DNA from: VBCG01 sp044226535
GTDB lineage: Bacteria > Pseudomonadota > Gammaproteobacteria > Burkholderiales > Casimicrobiaceae
Length of the DNA: 64,000 nucleotides
Assembly (NCBI GenBank): GCA_044226535.1
Contig: JBGAGT010000003.1
Span: forward strand, 248,001-312,000
Reading direction: 5' to 3'
Positions 1 to 8,370 of the stretch are shown here, one piece after another (the first letter of the stretch is position 1; every line of letters starts with the position of its first letter). A program made the position numbers and the translations under genes. The notes beneath the pieces were generated by a model that saw only the letters and a list, made by a program, of their open reading frames with translations, searched no databases and was not told where the DNA came from.

Positions 1-471
1 CGCGTCCGAGTGCCCGCATTCGACGGCGACTGTCAGCTTGCCGAGCGGCACCGTGACGCGACGAAGCGCCGAGGCTTGCTGCACCAGCCGCGCCGCGGCG
101 CGCAGGCCCGCGTCGGTGAGTGCCAGGGCGTCCTCGTGCACGGAAGGCAGCGACACGCCGGTCGCAGGCTTGCCGGCCGCGCGCAAGGGATCGACGTACG
201 AAGCGACGTAGCCATCGTCCGCGGCGAGCACGACCACCCCGGCGACGTTGGGGTGGCTCGCGAGGCCGTACAGCGTGTCGAACTGGAGCTTCGCATCGGC
301 GCCGGTTTGTCCACGGCCGTAGTCGCTGGTGACGGCGATGGCGCCGCGCACCAGCGAGGCCACGCGCGCGGCGGCGGCGGAGGTGAGACCGGTGGGGGAG
401 AGGACGAGCACGTGGTTGCGCACGCCCACGCGCCCGTCGGCGCGCGCGTAGCCTTCGAAGGTGATGGTCAT
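1..471 (-). CDS. UxaA-family hydrolase/dehydratase (partial)
   Basis: Translated from an ATG at 471, the 157 visible residues read MTITFEGYARADGRVG..., with RVGVRNHVLVL near residue 15, DYGRGQTGADAKLQF near 50, ASHPNVAGVVVLAAD near 70 and VECGHSDA at the window edge. This is the pattern of the large UxaA/GarD-type altronate or galactarate dehydratase domain, which removes water from sugar acids to give 2-keto-3-deoxy products. The C-terminal part lies outside the window. Its ATG overlaps the TGA of the SAF-SMP30 gene (ATGA), so it is the last visible gene of the minus-strand operon. The SAF small domain that usually accompanies UxaA is carried by that upstream neighbour. Substrate unknown. 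Confidence 0.85.
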   Translation of the reverse strand, partial: MTITFEGYARADGRVGVRNHVLVLSPTGLTSAAAARVASLVRGAIAVTSDYGRGQTGADAKLQFDTLYGLASHPNVAGVVVLAADDGYVASYVDPLRAAGKPATGVSLPSVHEDALALTDAGLRAAARLVQQASALRRVTVPLGKLTVAVECGHSDA

Positions 472-1748
472 CGGTTGCCCACGGGGCCGAACCGCATGGG
501 CGCCATGCCGCCGACGCCGGCGTCGATCGCGAGCACGCGGCCCGCCAGCGGCTCGCGCGCGCGCGCCGCGGCGTCGAGGCCGCGCGTCGCGGTGGTGACG
601 TAGAGCCGGCGGTGGCCGGCGCCGCCGAAGGCCAGCGAGGTGGGACGCGACACCGGTAGCCGCAGCACGCGGTCGATCCGGCCGTCGGGCGCGAGGCGCA
701 GGAGGCAGGCCCCGCCGAACTGCGCCGACCACAGGAAGCCCTCGGCGTCGAACGTCGCGCCGTCGGGCACTCCCGGGTACGCGCCGAGGTCGGCGAACAC
801 GCGGCGCGCGCCCAGCGTACCCGTCCCGGCCTCGAAGTCCCAGGCGAAGATGCAACCGCGCCGCGAATCCGCCATCACCATGATGCGATCGTCGGGCGGC
901 CAGGCGATGCCGTTGGGCATGTACCACGCGCCGTCCTGCGCCACGCAACCGCCTTGCGCATCGAGGCGGTACAGGCGGCCCTCGGGTATCCCCGATTCGG
1001 GATTCGCCGATCCGCACCAGAAGCGCCCGCGCGTGTCGCACTTGCCGTCGTTCATGCGCGTCTGCGGCGTCGAGGCCTCGGGGTCGACGAGCGGCGCGAA
1101 GGTCCCGCGCGCGGCGTCGAACAGCGCGAAGCCCGAGCGCAGGCCCGCGACCAGGCGCTCGCCCTCGCCGGCGAGCAGCGCCAGCGAGCCGATGTCCTCG
1201 CCGAGCGGCCACGAGCGTTCGCTGCCGCTGGCGAGATCGAGGCGATGGATGGCAGGCGTCCCGCGCACGTCGATCCACCACAGCCGATCGTGCAGCGCGT
1301 CGTAGACGGGGCTCTCGCCGACGGTGGTGCAGGGCGTGCCGACCGCCACGACGTCTTCGGCGTTGCGCGCGTCGCGCCAGGCCGCCTCGTCGCGCGGGTC
1401 GTGCCGCGCGGCGGTGGCGAGGTTGTGCTCGTGCACCCAGGCGCCCGCCACCACCGGCGCCGTGGTGCGGCCGATGAACTCGCCGTACTTGCGGATGCGC
1501 AGGCCCTCGCCGAGCGCGCGCACCGCGAACTTGTGGCCGAGCGCGATGGCCTCGGCGAGCACGACCTCGCAGTGCGCGGTGCCGCTCGCGAGCGGCACGC
1601 GCGCGCCGGCGGGCAGGTCGGCGAGCGCGGTCGCGACGTCGTCCTGCGGCGAAAGCCAGCGCGCGGGGCATGGAGACGTGCTCGCCGAACGATCCCCGGC
1701 ACTGCGCGCTTCGGCGGCCGCTCGCGCGCGCGAGGTTCGCGCGCTCAC
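468..1748 (-). CDS. SAF domain-SMP30/gluconolactonase fusion protein
   Basis: A protein of about 426 residues. After a low-complexity N-terminus, residues about 34-120 form a SAF/UxaA-N domain (DDVATALADLPAG, GHKFAVRALGEG, IRKYGEFIGRTTA). Residues about 145-420 form an SMP30 beta-propeller (VGESPVYDALHDRLWWID, MNDGKCDTRGRFWCGS, YMPNGIAW, PDGATFDAEGFLW), the family of Ca-dependent gluconolactonases that hydrolyse sugar-acid lactones. The SAF half normally belongs to UxaA dehydratases, and a UxaA large domain follows immediately, so one gene supplies both lactonase and dehydratase accessory functions. The start is GTG overlapping the RraA stop (GTGA); no ATG occurs in this frame before the SAF domain, so the exact start is uncertain. 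Confidence 0.8.
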   Translation of the reverse strand: MSARTSRARAAAEARSAGDRSASTSPCPARWLSPQDDVATALADLPAGARVPLASGTAHCEVVLAEAIALGHKFAVRALGEGLRIRKYGEFIGRTTAPVVAGAWVHEHNLATAARHDPRDEAAWRDARNAEDVVAVGTPCTTVGESPVYDALHDRLWWIDVRGTPAIHRLDLASGSERSWPLGEDIGSLALLAGEGERLVAGLRSGFALFDAARGTFAPLVDPEASTPQTRMNDGKCDTRGRFWCGSANPESGIPEGRLYRLDAQGGCVAQDGAWYMPNGIAWPPDDRIMVMADSRRGCIFAWDFEAGTGTLGARRVFADLGAYPGVPDGATFDAEGFLWSAQFGGACLLRLAPDGRIDRVLRLPVSRPTSLAFGGAGHRRLYVTTATRGLDAAARAREPLAGRVLAIDAGVGGMAPMRFGPVGNR

Positions 1749-2407
1749 ACCGCGTCCCAGGACGTCAGCGTCGAGTTCATCACCTGCTCCTCGAGCGCCT
1801 GCTCCTGCGCCTCGATGCGCGCGGCGAGGGCGAGCACCTCGTCGATGCGCGCCTGCGGCACGACCACCACGCCGGTCTCGTCGGCGAGCACCAGGTCGCG
1901 CGCCGCGACGGTGACGGGGCCGAGGGTGATCGGCTCGTTGATCGAGCCGAAGGCGAACTCGTTGCGGCTGCGGCGCGGGCAGGTCGCCACGGCCCACACG
2001 GGGTAGCCGACCGCGCGGATCTCCTCGAGGTCGCGGCACGCACCCCACATGACGGTGCCGCGCACGCCGCGCCGCTGCGCGATGCGCGATGCGAGGCCCC
2101 CCCAGGCCGCGGCGTCGTTCGCGCCGTCGAGGTCCATCACCACCACGTCGCCGTCCTGCATGGTCTTCAGCACGCGCTCGAGCGGCTTGCCGACTCCGCC
2201 TCCGAAGCGGTACGCCGCGGGATCGTTGGATTTGCGCACGAAGCGCACCGGCATGGCGAAGCCGGCGATGCGCGCCTGGCCTTCGCGCTGGGCGCGCAAG
2301 CCGCTGATCACGCCTCGCACGCCGATCTCGTCGAGCGCATCGGAGATCACCGACGTGGGATGGCGCAGCAGTGCGGCGACGGGATCGGGGAAGGAAGGTG
2401 TCGTCAT
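1745..2407 (-). CDS. RraA-family aldolase-like protein
   Basis: A 220-residue protein of the RraA/HMG aldolase (4-hydroxy-4-methyl-2-oxoglutarate aldolase) family. It shows TSVISDALDEIG near the N-terminus, GDVVVMDLDG, GGLASRIAQRRGVRG and the diagnostic GACRDLEEIRAVGYPVWA. Family members cleave or decarboxylate 2-keto acids with a divalent metal; several sugar-acid operons use one as the 2-keto-3-deoxy-sugar-acid aldolase, which fits the UxaA-type dehydratase downstream (inference). Its ATG overlaps the aldo-keto reductase stop (ATGA), and its own TGA overlaps the GTG of the SAF-SMP30 gene, indicating translational coupling. Confidence 0.85.
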   Translation of the reverse strand: MTTPSFPDPVAALLRHPTSVISDALDEIGVRGVISGLRAQREGQARIAGFAMPVRFVRKSNDPAAYRFGGGVGKPLERVLKTMQDGDVVVMDLDGANDAAAWGGLASRIAQRRGVRGTVMWGACRDLEEIRAVGYPVWAVATCPRRSRNEFAFGSINEPITLGPVTVAARDLVLADETGVVVVPQARIDEVLALAARIEAQEQALEEQVMNSTLTSWDAV

Positions 2408-3510
2408 AGCGGTGCCTCGCGCGCGACGAGGCCCTCGTGCTTCATTTCCGCCCAGAAGGCGGCGGGGATGGGCGCAAGCATGTGCGCCAGGTTGTCGGCC
2501 GCCTCGGCGGCGCTGCGCATGCCGGTGACGACGCTGGCGATCGCGGGGTGCGCGAGCGGGAACTGCAGCGCCGCCGCGGCGAGCGCCACGCCATGCCGCG
2601 CGCACACCGCCTCCATGCGCGACACGCGTGCCGCGATGTCGGGTGCGGCCTCCTGGTAGAAGTAGGTCGCGCCGGGCCGCGCGCCGGTGGCGAGGATGCC
2701 CGAGTTGAACGGCGCCGCCATCATCACCGCGATGCCGCGCCGCTCGCACATCGGCAGGAAGCTTTCGAGCGCCGTGTGGTCGAGGAGCGTGTAGCGCCCC
2801 GCCAGCATGAAGCAGTCGAAGTCGCCGTCGGCGGCGAAGCGCTCGAGGATCGACCAGTCGTTGACGCCGACGCCGATGGCCTTGATGGCGCCCGTGCGCC
2901 GCAGCTCGTCGAGTGCGGGGTAGGCACCCTTCATCGCCTCGGCATAGCGCGCCTCGACCTGGTCGCCCTGCCAGCGGCGGTTGACGTCGTGGATGTAGAC
3001 GATGTCGACGGCGTTGCTGCCGAGCCGTGCGAGGCTCGCGTCGAGGGAGCGCAGCGTGCCGTCGCGGCTGTAGTCGTAGTGGTATTCGAAGGGATAGCTG
3101 CCGGCCGCCGCGCCCGCCGCTGCGCCGCCGGGCAGGGGGTCGAGGATGCGCCCCACCTTGGTCGACAGCACGAGCTCGCGCCGGTCGACGCGCCGCAGGC
3201 AGGCGCCGAGGCGGTGCTCGGCGAGGCCGAGGCCGTACAGCGGCGCGACGTCGAAGTAGCGAAGGCCCGCGGCATGGAGCGCGTCGAAGGCGCCTGCCAC
3301 GGCGCCGTCGATTCCGCCCGCGGCCGCGGCCGCGGATCCGCCGTTGCCGGAGGCGAGCGCGCCGAAGGGCGCGCAGCCGACGCCGAGCTGCGAGACCCTG
3401 ACGCCGGTCCGGCCGACCGCTCGCCGCGCCGCGGGATCGCGGCCGTTCACGCTCCCCGCCGGGACACCAGGGTCCTGCGCGCCCCGGGTCGCAGGATCCG
3501 CGCCGCTCAC
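2404..3510 (-). CDS. Aldo/keto reductase, D-threo-aldose 1-dehydrogenase type
   Basis: A 368-residue TIM-barrel oxidoreductase. The AKR tetrad is visible: Asp and Tyr in YFDVAPLYGLGL, Lys in LVLSTKVGR and His in VDIVYIHDV. The segments EHRLGACLR, YDYSRDGTLRSLD, AGRYTLLDHTALE and LQFPLAHPAIASVV match the D-threo-aldose/L-fucose dehydrogenase branch, which oxidises the aldose C1 to a lactone. The lactone would be opened by the adjacent SMP30 protein. The start is GTG overlapping the previous stop (GTGA); the first 30 or so residues are Ala/Gly-rich and not conserved, so a later start is possible. Sugar specificity cannot be read from the sequence. Confidence 0.85.
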   Translation of the reverse strand: MSGADPATRGAQDPGVPAGSVNGRDPAARRAVGRTGVRVSQLGVGCAPFGALASGNGGSAAAAAGGIDGAVAGAFDALHAAGLRYFDVAPLYGLGLAEHRLGACLRRVDRRELVLSTKVGRILDPLPGGAAAGAAAGSYPFEYHYDYSRDGTLRSLDASLARLGSNAVDIVYIHDVNRRWQGDQVEARYAEAMKGAYPALDELRRTGAIKAIGVGVNDWSILERFAADGDFDCFMLAGRYTLLDHTALESFLPMCERRGIAVMMAAPFNSGILATGARPGATYFYQEAAPDIAARVSRMEAVCARHGVALAAAALQFPLAHPAIASVVTGMRSAAEAADNLAHMLAPIPAAFWAEMKHEGLVAREAPL

Positions 3511-4400
3511 GTCACGAGCCGGACCTTGACCCCGGCCTCGCCCTCGCGCAGCTTGAGCATGGCGCCCACGTCGTCGTCGGCGATGCCGCCGTTCATGCCG
3601 TCGTCGAGCGCGGCCAGCGTCGCGTGGGTCACCGGCGCGCGCACGCCGAGCGAGTCGACCATGGCGAGCGCCAGCCGGCAGTCCTTGTGCGCGAGCTTCA
3701 CCATGAAGCCGGGCTTGAAGTCGCCGATCAGCGAGCGCCTGGTCATCGCCACGCCGAGCTGCTGGTTCCAGGCCATCGTGGTCTTCAGCACCGACATCAT
3801 GGTGTCGAGCGTGATGCCGGCCTTGACGCCCGCGACCAGCGTCTCGACGTTGGCGGTGCCGATGGTCTGTGCCAGCAGGTTGTTGAGGAGCTTCATCGTC
3901 TGGCCGGTGCCGAGCTCGCCGCAGTGGAAGAAGTCGGTGCCCATGCAGTCGAGCACCGGCCTCGCGCGCGCGATGTCGGCGGGATCGCCGCCGACCATCA
4001 GCGTCAGCGTGCCGGCGACCGCCGCGTCGGCGGTCTTGCCAACGGGGCTGTCGACCATCGACGCGCCCTTGGCCTTCACCGCCGCCCCGACCTTGCGCGT
4101 CGTCGCGGGGTCGATGGTGCTCATGTCGACGTACAGGCCACCCGGCTCGAGGCCCGCAACGACCCCGTCGGGACCGAGCGCGACGCGCTCGACGTCGGGC
4201 GCGTCGGGCAGCATGGTGATGACCATGTCCGACCGCGCCGCGACCTCGCGCGGCGTCGCCGCCGCCGCAGCACCCGCGGCGACCAGCCTGTCGACCGACG
4301 CCTGCACGACGTCGAAGACCACCAGCGAATGTCCCTTCCCGAGGACGTTCCGCGCCATCGGGCCGCCCATCGTGCCCAATCCGATGAATCCTACGATCAT
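3507..4400 (-). CDS. NAD(P)-dependent beta-hydroxyacid dehydrogenase (HIBADH family)
   Basis: A 297-residue 3-hydroxyisobutyrate-dehydrogenase-family protein. The N-terminal Rossmann motif is GFIGLGTMGGPMA. The substrate loop reads VDSPVGKTADAAVAGTLT, and the catalytic lysine lies in GQTMKLLNNLLAQT. Relatives reduce or oxidise short beta-hydroxyacids, for example tartronate semialdehyde reductase and L-threonate dehydrogenase; the GKTADA variant of the usual SGG loop means the substrate should not be assumed. It has a clear ATG with a GAGAGG-type ribosome site just upstream. It follows the transporter genes and leads the coupled catabolic block. Confidence 0.85.
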   Translation of the reverse strand: MIVGFIGLGTMGGPMARNVLGKGHSLVVFDVVQASVDRLVAAGAAAAATPREVAARSDMVITMLPDAPDVERVALGPDGVVAGLEPGGLYVDMSTIDPATTRKVGAAVKAKGASMVDSPVGKTADAAVAGTLTLMVGGDPADIARARPVLDCMGTDFFHCGELGTGQTMKLLNNLLAQTIGTANVETLVAGVKAGITLDTMMSVLKTTMAWNQQLGVAMTRRSLIGDFKPGFMVKLAHKDCRLALAMVDSLGVRAPVTHATLAALDDGMNGGIADDDVGAMLKLREGEAGVKVRLVT

Positions 4401-4428
4401 GTTGCCTCTCGTTGCGTTGGTATGAAGG

Positions 4429-5667
4429 TCAGCTGTGGTCGGCCCAGTGGTCGAGGTCCCAGATGGGCGCCCCGCGCAGGTCCGCCGTGCCCTTGGCGTT
4501 GAAGCCGGCGAGATCGGGCTTGCTGCCGGTCTTCACGTAGGCGGCCTGGACCGCCGCTGCCGCGGTGGCGAACGCACCCTTCACCTCGCCCCAGGACAGC
4601 GGCTTGGGGATGATCTTGCCGTCGGCCATGGTCTTCGAGGTCTCGAGCAGCGCGATCGCGTCGCCTTCGGTCGGCCAGCACCAGCCGCGCTTGAACAGCA
4701 CGTCGTCCTCGACCACCTTGGCGCCGAGCTCCGGCGGCAGCTCCCAGTACTTGATGGCGAGGTCGGAGACCTTGCCCGGGTCCATCTTCGACAGCACCGC
4801 GACGGCTTCCTGTTGCGCGCGCACGAAGGCCGTGGCGACGGCGGGATCGCTCTGCAGCAGCTTGTTGCTGCCGATCCAGAACGAGCGATGCAGGTAGAAG
4901 CCGTCGGGATAGAACGGCGACTTCTTCACCGAGGGCAGCAGGTGCCCCGCGCCTTCGCCCGCCGGGCCCTTGTAATGCGCCTCGGTGTAGCCGAAGGAGT
5001 TGATGATGCCCACGGTGCCCAGGTCCTTCTGCGCCTTGAGGAAGGCCGGGTAGATGAGCACCGCCGCGTCCATGCCAGTCGGGATCGTCGCGGCCTGCGC
5101 CTGCGTCGGCGTGTTGACCACGGTGATGCCGTGCGCCTTGGGGTCCGGGTTGCCGAGCTCGAAACGCAGCCATTGCACCAGCACGTTGTACGGGTCGCCG
5201 CCGAGCAGCGCGCCGACCGTCTTGCCCTTCAGGTCCGCGACGTTGCGGATCGGCGAGTCCTTGCGCGTCGCCAGCACGAAGCGGAAATGCCCTTCGCCGA
5301 CGGAGAGGAGCTGGATCGGCTGGTGCTGCGCGACCAGCCGCACGATGGGCGTGTTGCCCCACATGCCGAAGTTGAGGTTGCCCGAGACGAAGGCCTCGAC
5401 CATCGGCGCCGCCGACGGGTAGTCGCGGTAGTCGACGGCGAGCGCGTAACCCGCTTCGGCCGCGTATTTCTCGAAAGTCTTGTTGGCCATCATGTAGGCG
5501 GTGACCGGCGAGTTGCCGGCGGCCCAAGGCTGGCGACCCACGGAGACCTTCATCTCCTTCTTCGCCTGCGCCCGCACGATGGCCGGTGCGGCGAGCACCG
5601 CCGATGCGCCGGCCGCGGTGGTGATGAAGCGGCGCCGCGACACGCCCTGCGTCCTGTTGTCTTCCAT
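4429..5667 (-). CDS. NitT/TauT-type ABC transporter substrate-binding protein
   Basis: A periplasmic binding protein of about 412 residues (NMT1/THI5-like fold). A Tat-like signal (SRRRFITTAAGASA, then APAIVRAQ) occupies residues about 9-33. The mature part has VEAFVSGNLNFGMWGNTP and VADLKGKTVGALLGGDPYN, typical of the NitT/SsuA/TauA family, whose members bind nitrate, sulfonates, taurine or aromatic acids. Here it is linked to sugar-acid catabolism, so the ligand is unclear. ATG 5667 is chosen because GGAGGAG lies at 5680-5674; an upstream in-frame start adds 16 residues without signal-peptide character. Confidence 0.85.
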   Translation of the reverse strand: MEDNRTQGVSRRRFITTAAGASAVLAAPAIVRAQAKKEMKVSVGRQPWAAGNSPVTAYMMANKTFEKYAAEAGYALAVDYRDYPSAAPMVEAFVSGNLNFGMWGNTPIVRLVAQHQPIQLLSVGEGHFRFVLATRKDSPIRNVADLKGKTVGALLGGDPYNVLVQWLRFELGNPDPKAHGITVVNTPTQAQAATIPTGMDAAVLIYPAFLKAQKDLGTVGIINSFGYTEAHYKGPAGEGAGHLLPSVKKSPFYPDGFYLHRSFWIGSNKLLQSDPAVATAFVRAQQEAVAVLSKMDPGKVSDLAIKYWELPPELGAKVVEDDVLFKRGWCWPTEGDAIALLETSKTMADGKIIPKPLSWGEVKGAFATAAAAVQAAYVKTGSKPDLAGFNAKGTADLRGAPIWDLDHWADHS

Positions 5668-5673
5668 GGCGTT

Positions 5674-5680
5674 CTCCTCC
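5674..5680 (-). promoter_or_regulatory. Ribosome binding site of the substrate-binding protein
   Basis: GGAGGAG on the minus strand, 6 bases before the ATG at 5667. It is the strongest Shine-Dalgarno site in this operon and decides the start. It fits the need for high expression of a periplasmic binding protein, while the flanking genes rely on stop-start overlaps. Confidence 0.7.
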
Positions 5681-5698
5681 TGGTTCAACTCTTCGGGG

Positions 5699-6510
<812 letters not shown>

Positions 6511-6514
<4 letters not shown>

Positions 6515-7341
6515 CGCGTGCTCCAGGGCATCAGGCGCGCGGTCCCGAGGCGCAGCAGCCGGTCGAGCGCCAGTGCGACCAGGCCCACCGCGAGCATGCA
6601 GACGATGATGCGGTTGAGCTCGATGCTGTAGGCGTAGAAGATGAACATCATCTGGCCGATGCCGCCGGAGCCGCCCCCGCCCGCCTTGGCGCCGACCGCG
6701 AGCTCGGCCGCGACGATCGCGGTCCAGCCCACGCCCATGGCGACGCGCAGGCCCACGCCGATCTGCGGCAGCGCCGCGGGGACGACGACCGTGCGCAGTG
6801 TCGCGATCCTCGGCACGCCCATGGTGGCGGTCGCGCGCAACAGGTTCGGCGGCACGCTGCGCGCCCCGGCGACGGTGTTGATGACCAGCGGGAAGAACGC
6901 CGCGTAGGCGACGATGGCCACCGCCGCACTGGTGCCGGTGCCGAGCCAGAGGATCGCCAGCGGCAGGATGGCGATGGCGGCGATCGGCCGGAAGGTCTCG
7001 ATCAGCGGGTCGAGGTTGCGCTCGACCGCGCGCGAGTGGCCCATGACCAGGCCGATGGGGATCGCCAGCGCGGCGGCCACCAGGAAGCCGGCGAACACGC
7101 GGCCGAGGCTTTGCGCGATCGCCATGGGAAGGTCGCCGTCGGCGATCATGGTCACCGCGGCCGCCGCAATCTTCGAGGGCAGCGGCATGCGCTTGTCGTC
7201 CGAGACCGCGCCGAGGAGCTGCCAGGCGAGGATCAGCGCGAAGGGCAGGGCAGCGCCGAGCAGCAGGCGCTGCGCGCGGCCCTCCGCGACGGCGGTACCG
7301 AGCGCCAGGGCGGGGCGCGCCGCGGGGTTCGCGGCAGTCAC
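6511..7341 (-). CDS. NitT/TauT-type ABC transporter permease (second)
   Basis: An inner-membrane permease of about 276 residues (BPD_transp_1). It has roughly six hydrophobic segments, with the EAA-loop-like stretch TATMGVPRIATLRTVVVPAALP and a GVGWTAIVAAELAVGAK segment. The start used is GTG 7341, overlapping the TGA of a 27-codon ORF that bridges it to the first permease. ATGs further upstream in this frame lie inside the first permease gene and would add non-membrane sequence. Two permeases with one ATPase suggest a heterodimeric channel. Confidence 0.8.
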
Positions 7342-7421
7342 CAGGCCCTCCCGCCGAAGCGCGCTGCACGCGCCTCCCCCCACAAGGGGCCGGCGCCCCG
7401 GACGGATCCTTCGGCGCTCAT
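7338..7421 (-). CDS. 27-codon bridging ORF between two permease genes
   Basis: The ATG at 7421 overlaps the stop of the first permease (ATGA), and this short frame ends in a TGA at 7338 that overlaps the GTG start of the second permease. The encoded peptide, beginning MSAEGSVRGAGPLWG, has no recognisable domain. The sequence is rich in GC inverted repeats (GGGGCCGGCGCC-type), so it may be an intergenic repeat. Its likely role is ribosome hand-over between the permeases, not a functional peptide; this is inferred from the overlaps only. Confidence 0.4.
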   Translation of the reverse strand: MSAEGSVRGAGPLWGEARAARFGGRAW

Positions 7422-8188
7422 GGTCGCGTCGCGGCCCAGGGGGTGAGCGCACGGCTGGCCGCGCGCACCAGGCCGTCGCAGAGGTAGCCGATCAGGCCGA
7501 TCATGGCGATGAAGCTCATCACCTGCGGCGTCATCAGGAGCTCGCGGTACCACTCGACCGCGTAACCCAGCCCGCTCGGCGCGCCGATCAGCTCGGCTGC
7601 CACCACCGCGGTCCAGGACAGCGCCACGCCGAGCCGCACCGCCACCAGCAGGCTCGGCAGCGCCGCGGGCAGCACCACCCGCGCGACGACGGTGCGCGGC
7701 GGCACGCCCATGGTCCGCGCAGCGTTCACCAGCGAGCGGTCGACCGCGCGCACGCCCGCCACCGTGCCGAGCAGGATGGGGAAGAACGCCGCGTAGGTCA
7801 TGATGAAGACCGGCAGCAGGTTGCCGATGCCGAACAGGAACAGCGCGAGCGGGATCCACGCGATCCCCGAGATCGGGCGCAGGATCTCGACCGTGGGATC
7901 GACGATGGCCTCGAAGCGCCGCGACAGGCCCATCGCCAGGCCCAGCGGGACGGCCAGCGCCGAGGCGATCGACAGCGACAGCAGCATGCGCCCGAAGCTG
8001 ATGGCCGCCTGGTCGAAGAGCTCGTTCGCCCGCGCGAGGTCCCACATCGCCGAGGCCACGTCGAGCGGCGTCGGCAGGAGGATCGGGTTGTCGGTCCAGC
8101 GCGCGACGCCCCACCACGCCAGCGCGAACACCAGCATGGTGCGGGCGTAGACCAGCGCGTTTCCGCCCGTGCGAATCGCGCGGTTCAT
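7418..8188 (-). CDS. NitT/TauT-type ABC transporter permease (first)
   Basis: A 256-residue inner-membrane permease and the first gene of the catabolic operon. TM segments begin at LVFALAWWGVARW. The EAA-loop region is NAARTMGVPPRTVVARVVLP, followed by ALSWTAVVAAEL. ATG 8188 (MNRAIRTGG) is preferred because the frame upstream contains only Pro/Arg-rich non-membrane sequence that crosses the regulator's promoter. Together with the second permease, ATPase and binding protein it forms a complete importer controlled by the divergent LacI protein. Confidence 0.85.
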   Translation of the reverse strand: MNRAIRTGGNALVYARTMLVFALAWWGVARWTDNPILLPTPLDVASAMWDLARANELFDQAAISFGRMLLSLSIASALAVPLGLAMGLSRRFEAIVDPTVEILRPISGIAWIPLALFLFGIGNLLPVFIMTYAAFFPILLGTVAGVRAVDRSLVNAARTMGVPPRTVVARVVLPAALPSLLVAVRLGVALSWTAVVAAELIGAPSGLGYAVEWYRELLMTPQVMSFIAMIGLIGYLCDGLVRAASRALTPWAATRP

Positions 8189-8301
8189 GCCGGGTCCGCG
8201 CCTCGGGTCGCGGCGCGCAAGCTGCGCATCAAGCTGGGACTCCTCCGTCGATGGACGTCGCAAACCTTCGCCTTGGGTCGCTGCAGGCGATTTCGAGGGG
8301 T

Positions 8302-8329
8302 TTGACCTCGTGGATGTTAACGGTAACAT
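8302..8329 (+). promoter_or_regulatory. Putative sigma70 promoter of the LacI-type gene
   Basis: TTGACC at 8302-8307, a 16-base spacer and TAACAT at 8324-8329, about 42 bases before the ATG at 8371. The -10 lies inside the operator palindrome, which predicts autoregulation. A weaker minus-strand candidate, TTGCGC (8343-8338) with TAACAT (8319-8314), shares the same palindrome and could drive the transporter operon. Confidence 0.45.
8314..8329. promoter_or_regulatory. LacI-family operator, ATGTTA-N4-TAACAT
   Basis: The 16 bases ATGTTAACGGTAACAT have perfect 6-bp arms around ACGG. They lie midway between the divergent transporter operon (start 8188) and the regulator (start 8371). The arms are the same as those of the gluconate-type GntR/IdnR boxes known in enterics (ATGTTA-N4-TAACAT), another LacI-family system. 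Position and symmetry support binding by the adjacent regulator; binding itself is inferred. Confidence 0.7.
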
Positions 8330-8370
8330 TCCCCCCTGCGCAAGCCCCCTCGATCCGCCGCCCACGCGCG

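Noticed and set aside
1052..1702. Possible frameshift in the SAF-SMP30 N-terminus
   Set aside because: An ATG-started alternative frame exists near 1702, but it loses all SAF motifs downstream; the GTG-started frame explains the whole protein without a frameshift.
2437..4425. 662-codon open frame on the plus strand
   Set aside because: It is antisense to three well-recognised genes (RraA, aldo-keto reductase, dehydrogenase), is Arg/Ala/Gly-rich and matches no family. Long antisense frames are expected at this GC content.
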